From Stakelama marina (GTDB taxonomy: Bacteria > Pseudomonadota > Alphaproteobacteria > Sphingomonadales > Sphingomonadaceae), in the NCBI RefSeq assembly GCF_018122655.1, contig NZ_JAGRQC010000001.1:1178001-1242000 (forward strand): a stretch of 64,000 nt of DNA, given 5' to 3'. The position numbers were made by a program, and so were the translations under genes. This document shows, piece by piece, positions 48,804 through 57,395 of the stretch. The notes below the pieces were generated by a model. It was not told where the DNA came from. It was given only the letters and a program-made list of their open reading frames with translations, and made no database searches. How positions within the stretch are numbered: position 1 is the first letter of the stretch; each line of letters starts with the position of its first letter.

Positions 48804-49258
48804 AGCCGGATTTCGTCGTCGAAGCGCGCGTCATGCCCCTGCGCGCGGATGTCGATCTTCAGCAGCCAGCGCCCGGCAGGAAGCGATTGCCGCGCGACAT
48901 AGCGGCCGCTGCCGTCGTCGCTCAGCACCAGTTCGCGCGCTGGCACACGACCGAGCGGATGGCTCGCCTCGATCCGCACCGTCGCGCCCTCGATGATGCC
49001 CTCCGGCCCGGTCAGCAGCACCGCGGGGCGCCCGTTCGCGACCTGCGGCGTCGCGTGCCAGCCGAGCTTGTCCTGCGCGCGCGCCTTGGCGAGCCAACCG
49101 TTGAAGCGCTGGCTGGCGACATAGCTGTTTTCGACCACGACACCGCCGAAGCTGTGGATCGCCTCGCGCGCCATGAAGAAGTTGACCGCCATCACGACGC
49201 CGAAGAACAGCACCATCACCCCGGTCATGTGCCAGCCGGTAAATTGCCGCTTGGTCAT
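48800..49258 (-). CDS. ccoH: cbb3 assembly protein CcoH (FixH)
   Basis: A 152-aa protein with one N-terminal membrane helix (GVMVLFFGVVMAVNFFMA) and a FixH periplasmic beta domain ending GHDARFDDEIRL. The ATG at 49258 overlaps ccoG by 4 bases. It helps the CcoI copper step during oxidase assembly. Confidence 0.92.
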   Translation of the reverse strand: MTKRQFTGWHMTGVMVLFFGVVMAVNFFMAREAIHSFGGVVVENSYVASQRFNGWLAKARAQDKLGWHATPQVANGRPAVLLTGPEGIIEGATVRIEASHPLGRVPARELVLSDDGSGRYVARQSLPAGRWLLKIDIRAQGHDARFDDEIRL

Positions 49259-50709
49259 TTCTCTGGCCTTTCGAAGAAGCTGTCGTCGCTCGCCGTCTCG
49301 CCCTGCCCGTCGAGCGCATGGGCGGTGAAGACGACGTCGTCGCGGTCGGTATCGGCGGCCGGCGCAGCGACGAAGAGTTGCGTTTCGGCAACCTTGTCGG
49401 CCGGGACGGTGATGGTGACGCTGCGCCCTGCCGCCTCGCGCGAGCCGTTCTCGTTCCACATCACGCCCGGCACGCCGTCGATGGCGATCCGCACCTGGCG
49501 CGGGCGCGCCTCCATATTGCGGACCTTGACCATATAGGTGTTGCGGATGCTGCCGTCCGACAGGCGCACCCATAGCGGGTTGCGGTTCTGGACGACGCTG
49601 ATGCCGAGATGCTGCCGGGCGCCGACCGCGAACAGCATGCCGAGCCCGATGCCCGCCCAGACGAGGAAATAGATGATGGTGCGCGGACGAAAGAGCCGCT
49701 TGAGCGGCGACAGCGTCGGCTGCCCGGCGACGGCGCGTTCGGCGTCGGCCTCGGTCGTGTAGCCGATCAGCCGCGGCTCGCGGCCGATCCGTTCCATGAT
49801 CTGGTCGCACGCATCGATGCACAGGCCGCAGGTGATGCAGCCGATCTGCGACCCTTCGCGGATGTCGATGCCGGTCGGGCATACCGCTACGCAGGCGTTG
49901 CAATCGATGCAGTCGCCGACCTTTACCGCCGGGTCCTCGTGCGCGCGCTTCGTGCCATGGGTGCGCGGTTCGCCCCGCCAGAATTTGTAGGTCACGGCGA
50001 GCGAGTTTTCGTCCATCATCGCCGACTGGATACGTGGCCAGGGGCACATATAGATGCACACCTGCTCGCGCATCAGCCCGCCGAGCGTGAAGGTGGTGAA
50101 GGTCAGCACGCCGATCGTGCCATAGGCGATGAATGGCGCAGTGCCGTTGAACAACTGATGCGCGAGCGTGGGCGCATCGGCGAAGTAGAAAATCCACGCG
50201 CCGCCCGTTGCCATTGCTATCGCGAGCCACAGGGCGAACTTCGTTCCGCGCTTGGCAAGCTTTTCCACATTCCAGGCCGATCGATCGAGTTTGATCTGCG
50301 CGTTGCGATCGCCCTCGATCAGCCGTTCGACATGGACGAACAGGTCGGTCCACACCGTCTGCGGACAGGCATAGCCGCACCATGCGCGCCCCACCGCCGA
50401 GGTGACGAGGAACAACCCGATCGCCGCCATGATGAGAAGGCCGGCGACGTAGTAGAATTCGTGCGGCCAGATCTCGATCGAGAACATGTAGAAACGCCGG
50501 TGCGCCAGATCGAGCAGAACCGCCTGATCGGGGGCATAGGGCCCACGATCCCAGCGCAGCCACGGCGTGACGTAATAGATCGTCAGCGTCGCCGCCATGA
50601 CCGCCCATTTCAGGCGGCGAAAGGTGCCGTCGATCTTCTTGGGAAATACCTTGCGCCGCGCCTCGAAGAAGCGCTGGCGCGGTCCGGTCAGGTCGTCAGG
50701 GCTGGCCAT
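49255..50709 (-). CDS. ccoG: cbb3 assembly ferredoxin-like protein CcoG
   Basis: A 484-aa membrane protein with two 4Fe-4S motifs (CIDCNACVAVCP and CITCGLCIDAC) and about five helices. CcoG reduces or handles Cu for the oxidase. The start at 50709 overlaps the ccoP end by 14 bases. The C-terminal third is an immunoglobulin-like domain. Confidence 0.94.
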   Translation of the reverse strand: MASPDDLTGPRQRFFEARRKVFPKKIDGTFRRLKWAVMAATLTIYYVTPWLRWDRGPYAPDQAVLLDLAHRRFYMFSIEIWPHEFYYVAGLLIMAAIGLFLVTSAVGRAWCGYACPQTVWTDLFVHVERLIEGDRNAQIKLDRSAWNVEKLAKRGTKFALWLAIAMATGGAWIFYFADAPTLAHQLFNGTAPFIAYGTIGVLTFTTFTLGGLMREQVCIYMCPWPRIQSAMMDENSLAVTYKFWRGEPRTHGTKRAHEDPAVKVGDCIDCNACVAVCPTGIDIREGSQIGCITCGLCIDACDQIMERIGREPRLIGYTTEADAERAVAGQPTLSPLKRLFRPRTIIYFLVWAGIGLGMLFAVGARQHLGISVVQNRNPLWVRLSDGSIRNTYMVKVRNMEARPRQVRIAIDGVPGVMWNENGSREAAGRSVTITVPADKVAETQLFVAAPAADTDRDDVVFTAHALDGQGETASDDSFFERPEK

Positions 50710-51631
50710 CGGCCTTCTCTGCGGAGACGTTCGTTTCCGCCAGTTGCTGCTGCGCGGGGCTCGCCTCGCCGCCGCCCAGCGAGTGGACATAGGCCGCGAG
50801 CATCTTGATCGTCACGGGGTCGAGGCGCCCATGCCAGGCCGGCATGATGCCGTAGCGGGCATTCGTCACCGTCTGGGTGATCGTGCCGCGATCTCCACCG
50901 TACAGCCAGATCGCGTCGGTCAGGTTCGGCGCGCCGACCTTGCGGTCGCCCTTGCCGTCCGGGCCGTGGCACACTGCGCAATTGTTGGCGAAGAGGGTCG
51001 CGCCGCGCCTGGCCGAAACGCTCGCGGGCTCCTGGTGCGAAATATAGCGGACATAGGAGACGACATCCTGAATCTCGTCTGGCGTCAGCAGCTGGTCGCG
51101 GCCGAATGCGGGCATCTGCGACATGCGCGTCTGGTCGTCGCCCGGCTGGCGGATGCCATGTTGCAGCGTCTGCTGGATCGTGGCGAGATCGCCGCCCCAC
51201 AGCCAGTCGTCGTCGTTGAGGTTGGGATAGCCCTTGCCGCCCGCGGCCCCCGACCCGTGGCACTGCACACAATGGACCTTGAACGCCGAACGGCCGCCGA
51301 TTTCGGCTGCGTGCAGCAGCTTCGGATTGGCGGGAAGGTTTTCGATGGGCGTCGTGGCGAGCGCGTTGATGATGGGCGCGCGCTTCTTGTCGGCCGCCGC
51401 CATTTCCTGGCGCAACTGCTTGTGGCTCGTCCAGCCGAGCACGCCCGCTGTGGCGCGGTTGAGCATCGGCCAGGCCGGATACATGATCGAATACCCGATC
51501 GCGAACACGATCGTGGCGTAGAAGATGATCAGCCACCAGCGCGGCATCGGTGTGTCGAGTTCCTCGATGCCGTCCCATTCGTGACCGACGGTCTGGGTGC
51601 CGGTTGCCTTGTCGACGCGCTTGTCAGCCAT
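50696..51631 (-). CDS. ccoP: cbb3 oxidase dihaem cytochrome c subunit CcoP
   Basis: A 311-aa dihaem cytochrome. One N-terminal helix (WWLIIFYATIVFAIGYSI) is followed by haem sites C121-V-Q-C-H125 and C218-A-V-C-H222. It passes electrons to CcoO. ATG 51631 overlaps the ccoQ stop by 8 bases. Confidence 0.95.
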   Translation of the reverse strand: MADKRVDKATGTQTVGHEWDGIEELDTPMPRWWLIIFYATIVFAIGYSIMYPAWPMLNRATAGVLGWTSHKQLRQEMAAADKKRAPIINALATTPIENLPANPKLLHAAEIGGRSAFKVHCVQCHGSGAAGGKGYPNLNDDDWLWGGDLATIQQTLQHGIRQPGDDQTRMSQMPAFGRDQLLTPDEIQDVVSYVRYISHQEPASVSARRGATLFANNCAVCHGPDGKGDRKVGAPNLTDAIWLYGGDRGTITQTVTNARYGIMPAWHGRLDPVTIKMLAAYVHSLGGGEASPAQQQLAETNVSAEKADGQP

Positions 51632-51791
51632 CGATCTTATCCTCTTGTTCGAAGATGCTGTGGGCCGCGCGGTCGTTGCGTTCACGCCGGCCCGGAAGAA
51701 ACGCCCAGCCGGTGAGCACCACAAAGGCGATTGTCATCAGGACGAGCGCCCAGCTGTCGGCGAAATGACGCAATGTGTCATACGCGCTCAT
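51624..51791 (-). CDS. ccoQ: cbb3 oxidase small subunit CcoQ (short gene)
   Basis: A 55-aa subunit: [19 protein letters not shown], then a helix with the TGWAF pattern and a charged tail ([18 protein letters not shown]). It overlaps ccoO by 4 bases and ccoP by 8. Such short genes are often skipped. CcoQ stabilises CcoP. Confidence 0.93.
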   Translation of the reverse strand: MSAYDTLRHFADSWALVLMTIAFVVLTGWAFLPGRRERNDRAAHSIFEQEDKIDG

Positions 51792-52522
51792 TCAGGCTGC
51801 TCCTGCGCTGCGGCGGACTGGAAATCGACATGGGTGCCAAGGCTCTGGAGATACGCGATCAGCGCATCCATTTCGGTCAGCCGGCCGGGATCGCCGTCAA
51901 AGTCCCGCGATTGCGCGTCGGGATAGCGTTTGACGAGATCTTCGGTGTCGCCGTCGCCATATCCCTGGGTAATGATGTCGGCGGCGGCTTTTGCGATGTC
52001 TTCATCGCTATAGGGTACGCCCTCCGCACGCAGCACCTTCAGATGATCGGCGATATTGGGCACGTCGAGCGCCCGGTCGGCGAGAAAGGCATAGGGCGGC
52101 ATGATCGATTCGGGCACCATCGAACGCGGGTCCTTCAGGTGCTGCGCGTGCCATTCGTCCGAATAGCGCCCGCCCACCCGGGCCAGATCCGGCCCGGTGC
52201 GTTCCGACCCCCATTGGAACGGGTGATCGTACATGCTTTCCGCCGCTAGGCTGTAATGGCCATAGCGTTCGACCTCGTCGCGGAACGGGCGGATCATCTG
52301 GCTGTGGCAACCGTAACAGCCCTCGCGGATATAGATGTTGCGGCCGGCAAGCTCGAGCGGCGTATAGGGCCGCACGCCCTCGACATGCTTCACCGTGGTG
52401 TCGATCCAGAACAGCGGCGCGATCTCCACGATGCCGCCGATCGCGACGGTGATGAAGGCGAGCACGGCGAGCAGCGTGACGTTGCGTTCGATGAACTTGT
52501 GGCGGTTTGCCCAGGTGGACAT
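51788..52522 (-). CDS. ccoO: cbb3 oxidase monohaem cytochrome c subunit CcoO
   Basis: A 244-aa subunit with one N-terminal helix ([20 protein letters not shown]) and haem site C69-Y-G-C-H73 followed by SQMIRPF. Met ligand candidates lie in PESIMPPY. It follows ccoN by 13 bases. Confidence 0.95.
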   Translation of the reverse strand: MSTWANRHKFIERNVTLLAVLAFITVAIGGIVEIAPLFWIDTTVKHVEGVRPYTPLELAGRNIYIREGCYGCHSQMIRPFRDEVERYGHYSLAAESMYDHPFQWGSERTGPDLARVGGRYSDEWHAQHLKDPRSMVPESIMPPYAFLADRALDVPNIADHLKVLRAEGVPYSDEDIAKAAADIITQGYGDGDTEDLVKRYPDAQSRDFDGDPGRLTEMDALIAYLQSLGTHVDFQSAAAQEQPE

Positions 52523-52535
52523 GGTTCGAGCTTCC

Positions 52536-54212
52536 TTATTCGGCTGCCAGCATCGCGGGGTTCGCCGCGCGCTGCTGGCCCTGGGGCAGCGGATGGTCCT
52601 TGGCCGGATCGTATGCGGCGTCGCTTAGCGGCGCTTCGGCGCGCAGCCGGCCGCGGATCGTCATCCACACATTCCAGACCATGAAGATCGCGCCGGTGAA
52701 GTAGAGCAACCCGCCGACCGTGCGGATCAGGTAATAGGGGTGCAGCGCCGCCACGACTTCGGCGAAGGAATAGACGAGATAGCCGTCGTCCCCATATTCG
52801 CGCCACATCAGCCCCTGGGTGATGCCCGCCACCCACATCGAAGAGGCATAGAGCACGATGCCCAGCGTCGCACACCAGAAGTGCCAGTTGACCATGCGCA
52901 GCGAATAGAGCCGCTCGCGTCCCCACAGGCGCGGCGCCATGTAATAGATCGCGCCGAAGGTGATCATGCCGTTCCAGCCGAGCGCGCCCGAATGGACATG
53001 GCCGATCGTCCAGTTGGTGTAGTGCGACAGCGAGTTGACCGACTTGATCGACATCATCGGGCCTTCGAAGGTGCTCATCCCGTAAAAGGCGAGCGCGAAG
53101 ACCATCATGCGGATGATCGGGTCGGTGCGGATCTTGTCCCAGGCGCCGTTGAGCGTCATCAGGCCGTTGATCATGCCGCCCCAGCTCGGCATCCACAGCA
53201 TCACCGAGAACACCATGCCGAGCGTCTGCGCCCAGTCGGGCAGCGCGGTATAGTGAAGGTGGTGCGGACCCGCCCAGATATAGAGGAAGATCAGCGACCA
53301 GAAGTGCACGATCGACAGGCGATAGCTGTAAATCGGGCGCTCGGCCTGTTTGGGCACGAAATAATACATCATGCCGAGGAAGCCCGCGGTCAGGAAGAAA
53401 CCGACCGCGTTATGGCCGTACCACCACTGGGTCAGCGCATCCTGCACGCCGGCAAAGGCGGCATAGGATTTCGACCCCACCAGCGAGACCGGCAGCGAGA
53501 TGTTGTTGACCAGGTGGAGCATCGCCACCGTGATGATGAAACCGAGATAGAACCAGTTGGCGACGTAGATATGCGGTTCGGCGCGCTTGACGATCGTGCC
53601 GACGAATACCGCCAGATAGGCGACCCACACGATGGTCAGCCAGATATCGACATACCATTCGGGCTCGGCATATTCGCGGCCCTCGGTCACGCCCATCACA
53701 TAGCCGGTCGCGGCGAGGATGATGAAAAGCTGATACCCCCAGAAAACGAACCGGGCGAGGCCCGGCGCCAATAGCCGCGCGCGGCAGGTGCGCTGCACGA
53801 CGTAGAAGCTCGTCGCGATCAGCGCGTTGCCGCCGAACGCGAAGATCACCGCCGAGGTATGCAGCGGCCGCAGCCGCCCGAAGGTGGTGAACTCCGAATG
53901 GAGGTTGAGCAGCGGAAAGGTCAGCTGCGAGGCAATGACGATGCCGACGAGAAAGCCGACAATGCCCCAGAAAACGGTGGCGATCAGGCCCCAACGGATC
54001 ACGTCGTCATAATAGTGCGACTGAAGCGCGGCCTCGCTAGGTCCTTCAGGCTTGCCGAGCTGGTTCATCGTGTACGCGGCGGCGGCGAGCGCGGCCAGCG
54101 CAGAGATCACCATGTGCACCGAAAAGGCATGATCGACGGCGGTAGCCGCAGCGAAGATGCAGATGAATGCAAGCAGCGCCCATGCCCCGCTGCGGGTTAC
54201 GATATCGTCCAT
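52536..54212 (-). CDS. ccoN: cbb3-type cytochrome c oxidase catalytic subunit CcoN
   Basis: The haem-copper subunit that reduces oxygen with high affinity. The 558-aa protein has about twelve to fourteen helices. Landmarks are [19 protein letters not shown] with the low-spin haem His region, [18 protein letters not shown] with copper B ligands, and [10 protein letters not shown]. It opens the eight-gene cco operon. No FNR-like box was seen in the 83 bases upstream. Confidence 0.96.
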   Translation of the reverse strand: MDDIVTRSGAWALLAFICIFAAATAVDHAFSVHMVISALAALAAAAYTMNQLGKPEGPSEAALQSHYYDDVIRWGLIATVFWGIVGFLVGIVIASQLTFPLLNLHSEFTTFGRLRPLHTSAVIFAFGGNALIATSFYVVQRTCRARLLAPGLARFVFWGYQLFIILAATGYVMGVTEGREYAEPEWYVDIWLTIVWVAYLAVFVGTIVKRAEPHIYVANWFYLGFIITVAMLHLVNNISLPVSLVGSKSYAAFAGVQDALTQWWYGHNAVGFFLTAGFLGMMYYFVPKQAERPIYSYRLSIVHFWSLIFLYIWAGPHHLHYTALPDWAQTLGMVFSVMLWMPSWGGMINGLMTLNGAWDKIRTDPIIRMMVFALAFYGMSTFEGPMMSIKSVNSLSHYTNWTIGHVHSGALGWNGMITFGAIYYMAPRLWGRERLYSLRMVNWHFWCATLGIVLYASSMWVAGITQGLMWREYGDDGYLVYSFAEVVAALHPYYLIRTVGGLLYFTGAIFMVWNVWMTIRGRLRAEAPLSDAAYDPAKDHPLPQGQQRAANPAMLAAE

Positions 54213-54295
54213 TTTGCCCCCGGTTAGCCCCGTGGCGCGCCTTTAGCCGAGGCTCGGCCGCGGGCGCGCTACGTGTTGTTCCGTAATTCGCCCTC

Positions 54296-55018
54296 TCAGC
54301 GCGTGCTGAGCGTCGTTGCGTGCGGCGGATACGGCACCGGCGCCCTGTCGATCGCGGCGTCGCCGGCCAGCGTGTCGGCAAACCCGTGATTGACGTCGCG
54401 GTGATGAGCCTCATCCTGGCGAACGACTTCGACCACATCGCGCAGCGTCGCGTCGTCGGGAAGCTGCCAGTAATGGCGCGCAATCTCGGGCGCGGGCACA
54501 TTGGCCGAACGGCCTTCGTCGATTTCCTTCAGGTACAGCGTGTAGCTGAGTACCGCTTCTTCCTCGAAATATCCGACGACGCGGTGCGCGGTCTTCGCCG
54601 AAACCAGATAGAGCAGGAAAAAGCCGACGTAGAAGATCCACTGAACCGCCAGGATCACCAACCGTTCGAACAGCGTCGGCTTTGCGACCTCGATGAAGGT
54701 CATCAGATGCATTCGCTCGTTTTCGGCCTCTTCCATCAGCGTGCGGATCCAGCCATCATCTCCGCACATGCGGCGCAGGCACTTCAGGTGGTTGATCGTC
54801 GCACCCACCATCCCCGGCACGGCGGCAACGGTTTCAAGCACGATGGCCCGATGCCCGTATCGCTTCGCGAAGAACGTGTCGGCACACAGACGCAGCGCCT
54901 TGGTGAAGCCATAGGCAAAGCGATCCGAAAAGCCCTGCGGCCGGTGGTGCGTCGGCACATGCGCCTGCCTTTCGGCAGCGCGAGCGGCAGGATCGATGCG
55001 AAGCAGCTCGTTGGTCAC
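54296..55018 (-). CDS. aox: Alternative oxidase (cyanide-insensitive ubiquinol oxidase)
   Basis: A 240-aa non-haem di-iron oxidase that takes electrons from ubiquinol to oxygen without pumping protons. All six ligands are visible: E62 (LETVAAVPG), E101 and H104 (EAENERMHL), a Glu within FEEEAV at 152-154, and E203 and H206 (DEAHHRDVNH). Two hydrophobic stretches fit monotopic membrane insertion. The GTG start has AAGGAG 7 bases upstream, overlapping the globin stop region. It lies 13 bases after the globin and 83 before ccoN. AOX is uncommon in bacteria and resists NO. Confidence 0.95.
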   Translation of the reverse strand: MTNELLRIDPAARAAERQAHVPTHHRPQGFSDRFAYGFTKALRLCADTFFAKRYGHRAIVLETVAAVPGMVGATINHLKCLRRMCGDDGWIRTLMEEAENERMHLMTFIEVAKPTLFERLVILAVQWIFYVGFFLLYLVSAKTAHRVVGYFEEEAVLSYTLYLKEIDEGRSANVPAPEIARHYWQLPDDATLRDVVEVVRQDEAHHRDVNHGFADTLAGDAAIDRAPVPYPPHATTLSTR

Positions 55019-55031
55019 GGTAAAACTCCTT

Positions 55032-55448
55032 TCAGCGACCGGAAGATGCCTGATCGGGCGCGTCGGATGCGTCGACAGGCAGACGGAACCAGAGCGCTAG
55101 CTGCAGGCTTTGCGCGATACGGCCGGCCTTTTCCTGCAAAGCGACCGCGCGCGGACCGGGGACGAGTTCGTCGGTCACGGCGCTCCACAGCGCCAGCCAG
55201 CGATCAAACATTTCGGGTGAGAGACTATCCTTCAACCGCACATGGGCGGCCATCGGATTGCCCTTGTAGCGGCCGCTGGTGAGCATCACCGAGGACCAGA
55301 ATGCGATCAGCTTTTCGAGGTGCGGGCCCCAATCGGAAATCGTTTCGTTGAACAAAGGGCCGATCAGCGGGTCACGTCGCACGCGATCGTAAAAGGCCGG
55401 GATAATCTGTTCGAGGTCGCACTCTTCGACGGATTTCGACGCGGTCAT
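55032..55448 (-). CDS. Group III truncated haemoglobin
   Basis: A 138-aa globin. The proximal His is H69 (NPMAAHVRL), distal H43 (WGPHLEKL) and Y20 fit the group III pattern, and a Trp in RWLALW fits G8. Group III globins have been linked to NO and peroxide handling and low oxygen. The gene is first in an operon with alternative oxidase. An NsrR-type operator lies 18-38 bases upstream of its start. Its function is probably NO or reactive-nitrogen defence. Confidence 0.93.
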   Translation of the reverse strand: MTASKSVEECDLEQIIPAFYDRVRRDPLIGPLFNETISDWGPHLEKLIAFWSSVMLTSGRYKGNPMAAHVRLKDSLSPEMFDRWLALWSAVTDELVPGPRAVALQEKAGRIAQSLQLALWFRLPVDASDAPDQASSGR

Positions 55449-55465
55449 GATATCGGCTCACCAAA

Positions 55466-55486
55466 AGATGTATTATTGATACATCT
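55466..55486. promoter_or_regulatory. NsrR-type operator 1 (globin-proximal)
   Basis: AGATGTAT-TATTG-ATACATCT is a 21-bp perfect-armed palindrome. It fits the known NsrR consensus, AAGATG-Y-ATTT-N-AAAT-R-CATCTT, at most positions. Its core spans 55468-55484. It lies in the 100-base gap between the divergent globin and regulator genes. Confidence 0.78.
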
Positions 55487-55504
55487 ATAACGCGCGAGCA
55501 TAAC

Positions 55505-55521
55505 ATGCAAAGGAAATGCAT
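55505..55521. promoter_or_regulatory. NsrR-type operator 2 (regulator-proximal)
   Basis: ATGCA-AAGGAAA-TGCAT is a 17-bp palindrome with the same core spacing as operator 1 and AA/TT flanks. Centres are 37 bp apart. It lies 28 bases upstream of the regulator start, so the regulator probably controls itself too. Confidence 0.62.
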
Positions 55522-55548
55522 CATTTCTGGGTAAGGAGATTCCCGGAC

Positions 55549-55980
55549 ATGCGCCTGACGCGCTATTCAGACTATGCGATGCGGGTTTTGCTTCATCTCG
55601 GGGCAGAGCCTTCGCGGCTCTCGTCAATCACCGAAATCGCCGACGCCTACCAGATTTCGCGCAACCATCTGACAAAGGTCGTCCACGGCCTTGCCAAGGC
55701 GGGCTTCGTCGACAGCATCCGCGGGCGCGCCGGTGGAATCCGGCTCGCGCGACCAGCCGACCAGATCAACCTAGGCACCGTGCTGCGCCTGACCGAAGAG
55801 GGTTTCGATCTCGTCGATTGCGCCAACTGCGTGATCGCCCCCGCTTGCGGCCTGACCGCGGTCGTGAACGAGGCGCTGTCGGCGTTTCTCGCCGTCTTCG
55901 ACAGCTATTCGCTGGCCGACATACTGGGCCGTCGCGACCAGTTGCTGAAAATATTCGAGTCGCAACGCACAGCTCTATAG
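55549..55980 (+). CDS. NsrR-type Rrf2-family NO-sensing repressor
   Basis: A 143-aa winged-helix regulator. MRLTRYSDYAMRVLLHLG matches NsrR, the DNA-binding helix is ISRNHLTKVVHGLA, and C91, C94 and C100 (CANCVIAPAC) can hold an Fe-S cluster. Escherichia coli NsrR uses C91, C96 and C102, so the first gap is two residues shorter here. A start at 55549 is preceded by AAGGAG. It is divergent from the globin-aox operon and faces two NsrR-like palindromes. Confidence 0.88.
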   Translation: MRLTRYSDYAMRVLLHLGAEPSRLSSITEIADAYQISRNHLTKVVHGLAKAGFVDSIRGRAGGIRLARPADQINLGTVLRLTEEGFDLVDCANCVIAPACGLTAVVNEALSAFLAVFDSYSLADILGRRDQLLKIFESQRTAL

Positions 55981-56032
55981 CGTGAACGGGCCACCAGCAG
56001 AAATCCCGATCAACGAAGTCGCAGCCGCTTGG

Positions 56033-56710
56033 TCAATTCGCGTCGTATAATTTGGCGAGCGCCGCCTGACAGGCGAGATCGTCCGCCATCTTATCGCAGA
56101 TCTCGGTCGCCGGCGCCCGGTAGGTCGCTTTCGCCGACGACATTTCCGCGGGCGGCGTCCATCCCGGTGAAGGCGGCGGAGGCGGCGGGGCCGGCCCCAA
56201 CGGGATATCGTGCTCCACCGAGTATTTCAGGAAGGCATAGACAAGCTTGCTTCGTTCCTGCCGGGATTCGACCAACTCGCCTTTTGCGAAGGCATCGTGT
56301 TCGCGCTGATAATATTGCGCCAGTTCCTGAACGACCGACGCAGGATAGCGATCGTCGCCGGACAGCATATCGACGAACTGCTGCTTCCTATCGAGAATCT
56401 GCGCAAGCAGCACATCCTTCGCCTTCTCCGACGTGATACACGCGGTATATCTGTCATAGATGGCCGGGGCATCGGCCGGCGCGACCTGGCTGAATATCGC
56501 CGCTCTCAGTGCCTTCCGAGATCCGGCGGACAGCCCGCCATGCCCCAGGTCGAAGCGCAGTTGGACGGCAAGGTTCTTTTGAATCTCGATGCCACCTCCG
56601 CATCGCGCGATCTGCTGCCGCGTTTCTTGCGTTACGTCGGGATCGTCGTGCGGGCCGAAACAGGCGGTCGCGCTCAACAGCGCAGCGATGCAGATTGGAA
56701 GACGCAGCAT
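56033..56710 (-). CDS. Lipoprotein with CGGG-type domain, paralogue 1
   Basis: A 225-aa lipoprotein (lipobox ALLSATAC, Cys17). After a short linker, residues about 25-95 contain IARCGGGI and IYDRYTACI, shared with the next gene. The C-terminus adds a Pro-rich stretch (GPAPPPPPPSPGW) and a Cys-bearing tail. Function unknown. It begins 3 bases after the stop of paralogue 2. Confidence 0.72.
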   Translation of the reverse strand: MLRLPICIAALLSATACFGPHDDPDVTQETRQQIARCGGGIEIQKNLAVQLRFDLGHGGLSAGSRKALRAAIFSQVAPADAPAIYDRYTACITSEKAKDVLLAQILDRKQQFVDMLSGDDRYPASVVQELAQYYQREHDAFAKGELVESRQERSKLVYAFLKYSVEHDIPLGPAPPPPPPSPGWTPPAEMSSAKATYRAPATEICDKMADDLACQAALAKLYDAN

Positions 56711-56713
56711 GCG

Positions 56714-57058
56714 TCAGCTACCCGTCCGAATGTCCTTCAGACACCCGAGATAGCTATCGTAGATATGGGTTCTGTCGCCAGGCAGAATGTTGGGATCGTT
56801 GGTGATCAGCCCCTTTATCTCCTGCTTCACCTCGCCCGACAAGCTGCCCGAACGCAGGTCCTGAGCGATCCGTGCCTCGATCTTGGCGCCGGACACGCTG
56901 CTGATGCCGCCGCCGCACTCGGCGATCCGGTTATAGGTTTCCTGATCAATTTTCGCTGCATTAGTGCCCGAGCTTCGCACCTCATCGCCGTGGTCGGGTT
57001 TGCACGCGGTCAGGCTGCAAAACGCGCTCGCAGCAATCAGGATCGCATTCCTATTCAT
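56714..57058 (-). CDS. Short lipoprotein, paralogue 2
   Basis: A 114-aa lipoprotein (lipobox FCSLTAC, Cys19). It carries IAECGGGI and HIYDSYLGCL, matching paralogue 1. AAGGGGG lies a few bases upstream of ATG 57058; an upstream in-frame ATG at 57079 is possible. The two appear to be tandem duplicates with divergent tails. Function unknown. Confidence 0.72.
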   Translation of the reverse strand: MNRNAILIAASAFCSLTACKPDHGDEVRSSGTNAAKIDQETYNRIAECGGGISSVSGAKIEARIAQDLRSGSLSGEVKQEIKGLITNDPNILPGDRTHIYDSYLGCLKDIRTGS

Positions 57059-57185
57059 ATCGACTGTCCCCCTTGGCATTCGTCCTTTCGAAGGCCTTGC
57101 TAACGAGGATGACAGTTTCCGGCGCCTGTCAATCGCCGGATCGGGGGACGCTTATGGCAACGATATCTGCGAACGGTGCCCGCGT
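57059..57185. other. Upstream part of the 337-base gap before the halogenase gene, no gene seen
   Basis: Between the lipoprotein and halogenase lies 337 bases. This first part holds no ORF with family resemblance, tRNA or terminator that I could find. The lipoprotein promoter should be within it. Confidence 0.4.
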
Positions 57186-57383
57186 TCAGCAATTGACTGT
57201 CCTCGAGTGCCCGTCCGCTCCCGTCATGACGATCTGGGCGGTGAGCATCCCCGGCGAGAGTTTGATCGCCAGGCTATTGGCTATGACGCTTAGGCGTTCG
57301 TTCGCCAGATTGAGTGAACCCGTCGTCTTGTCTTTAAAGTCTATCCGGGGTCCAATGCCCGCGACGCTCAATTCGGCGCACAT
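57186..57383 (-). CDS. Possible 65-aa hypothetical protein or remnant
   Basis: An ATG at 57383, 12 bases after the halogenase stop, opens a 65-aa frame (MCAELSVAGIGPRIDFKDKT and on) with moderate GC at third positions and a protein-like composition. GGA is 6 bases upstream. No family is recognised. It may be a decayed end or a real small gene. Confidence 0.3.
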   Translation of the reverse strand: MCAELSVAGIGPRIDFKDKTTGSLNLANERLSVIANSLAIKLSPGMLTAQIVMTGADGHSRTVNC

Positions 57384-57395
57384 CGAAGTCCAGTA

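Noticed and set aside
54213..54295. FNR/FixK box upstream of ccoN
   Set aside because: No TTGA-N-TCAA-like dyad was found in these 83 bases.
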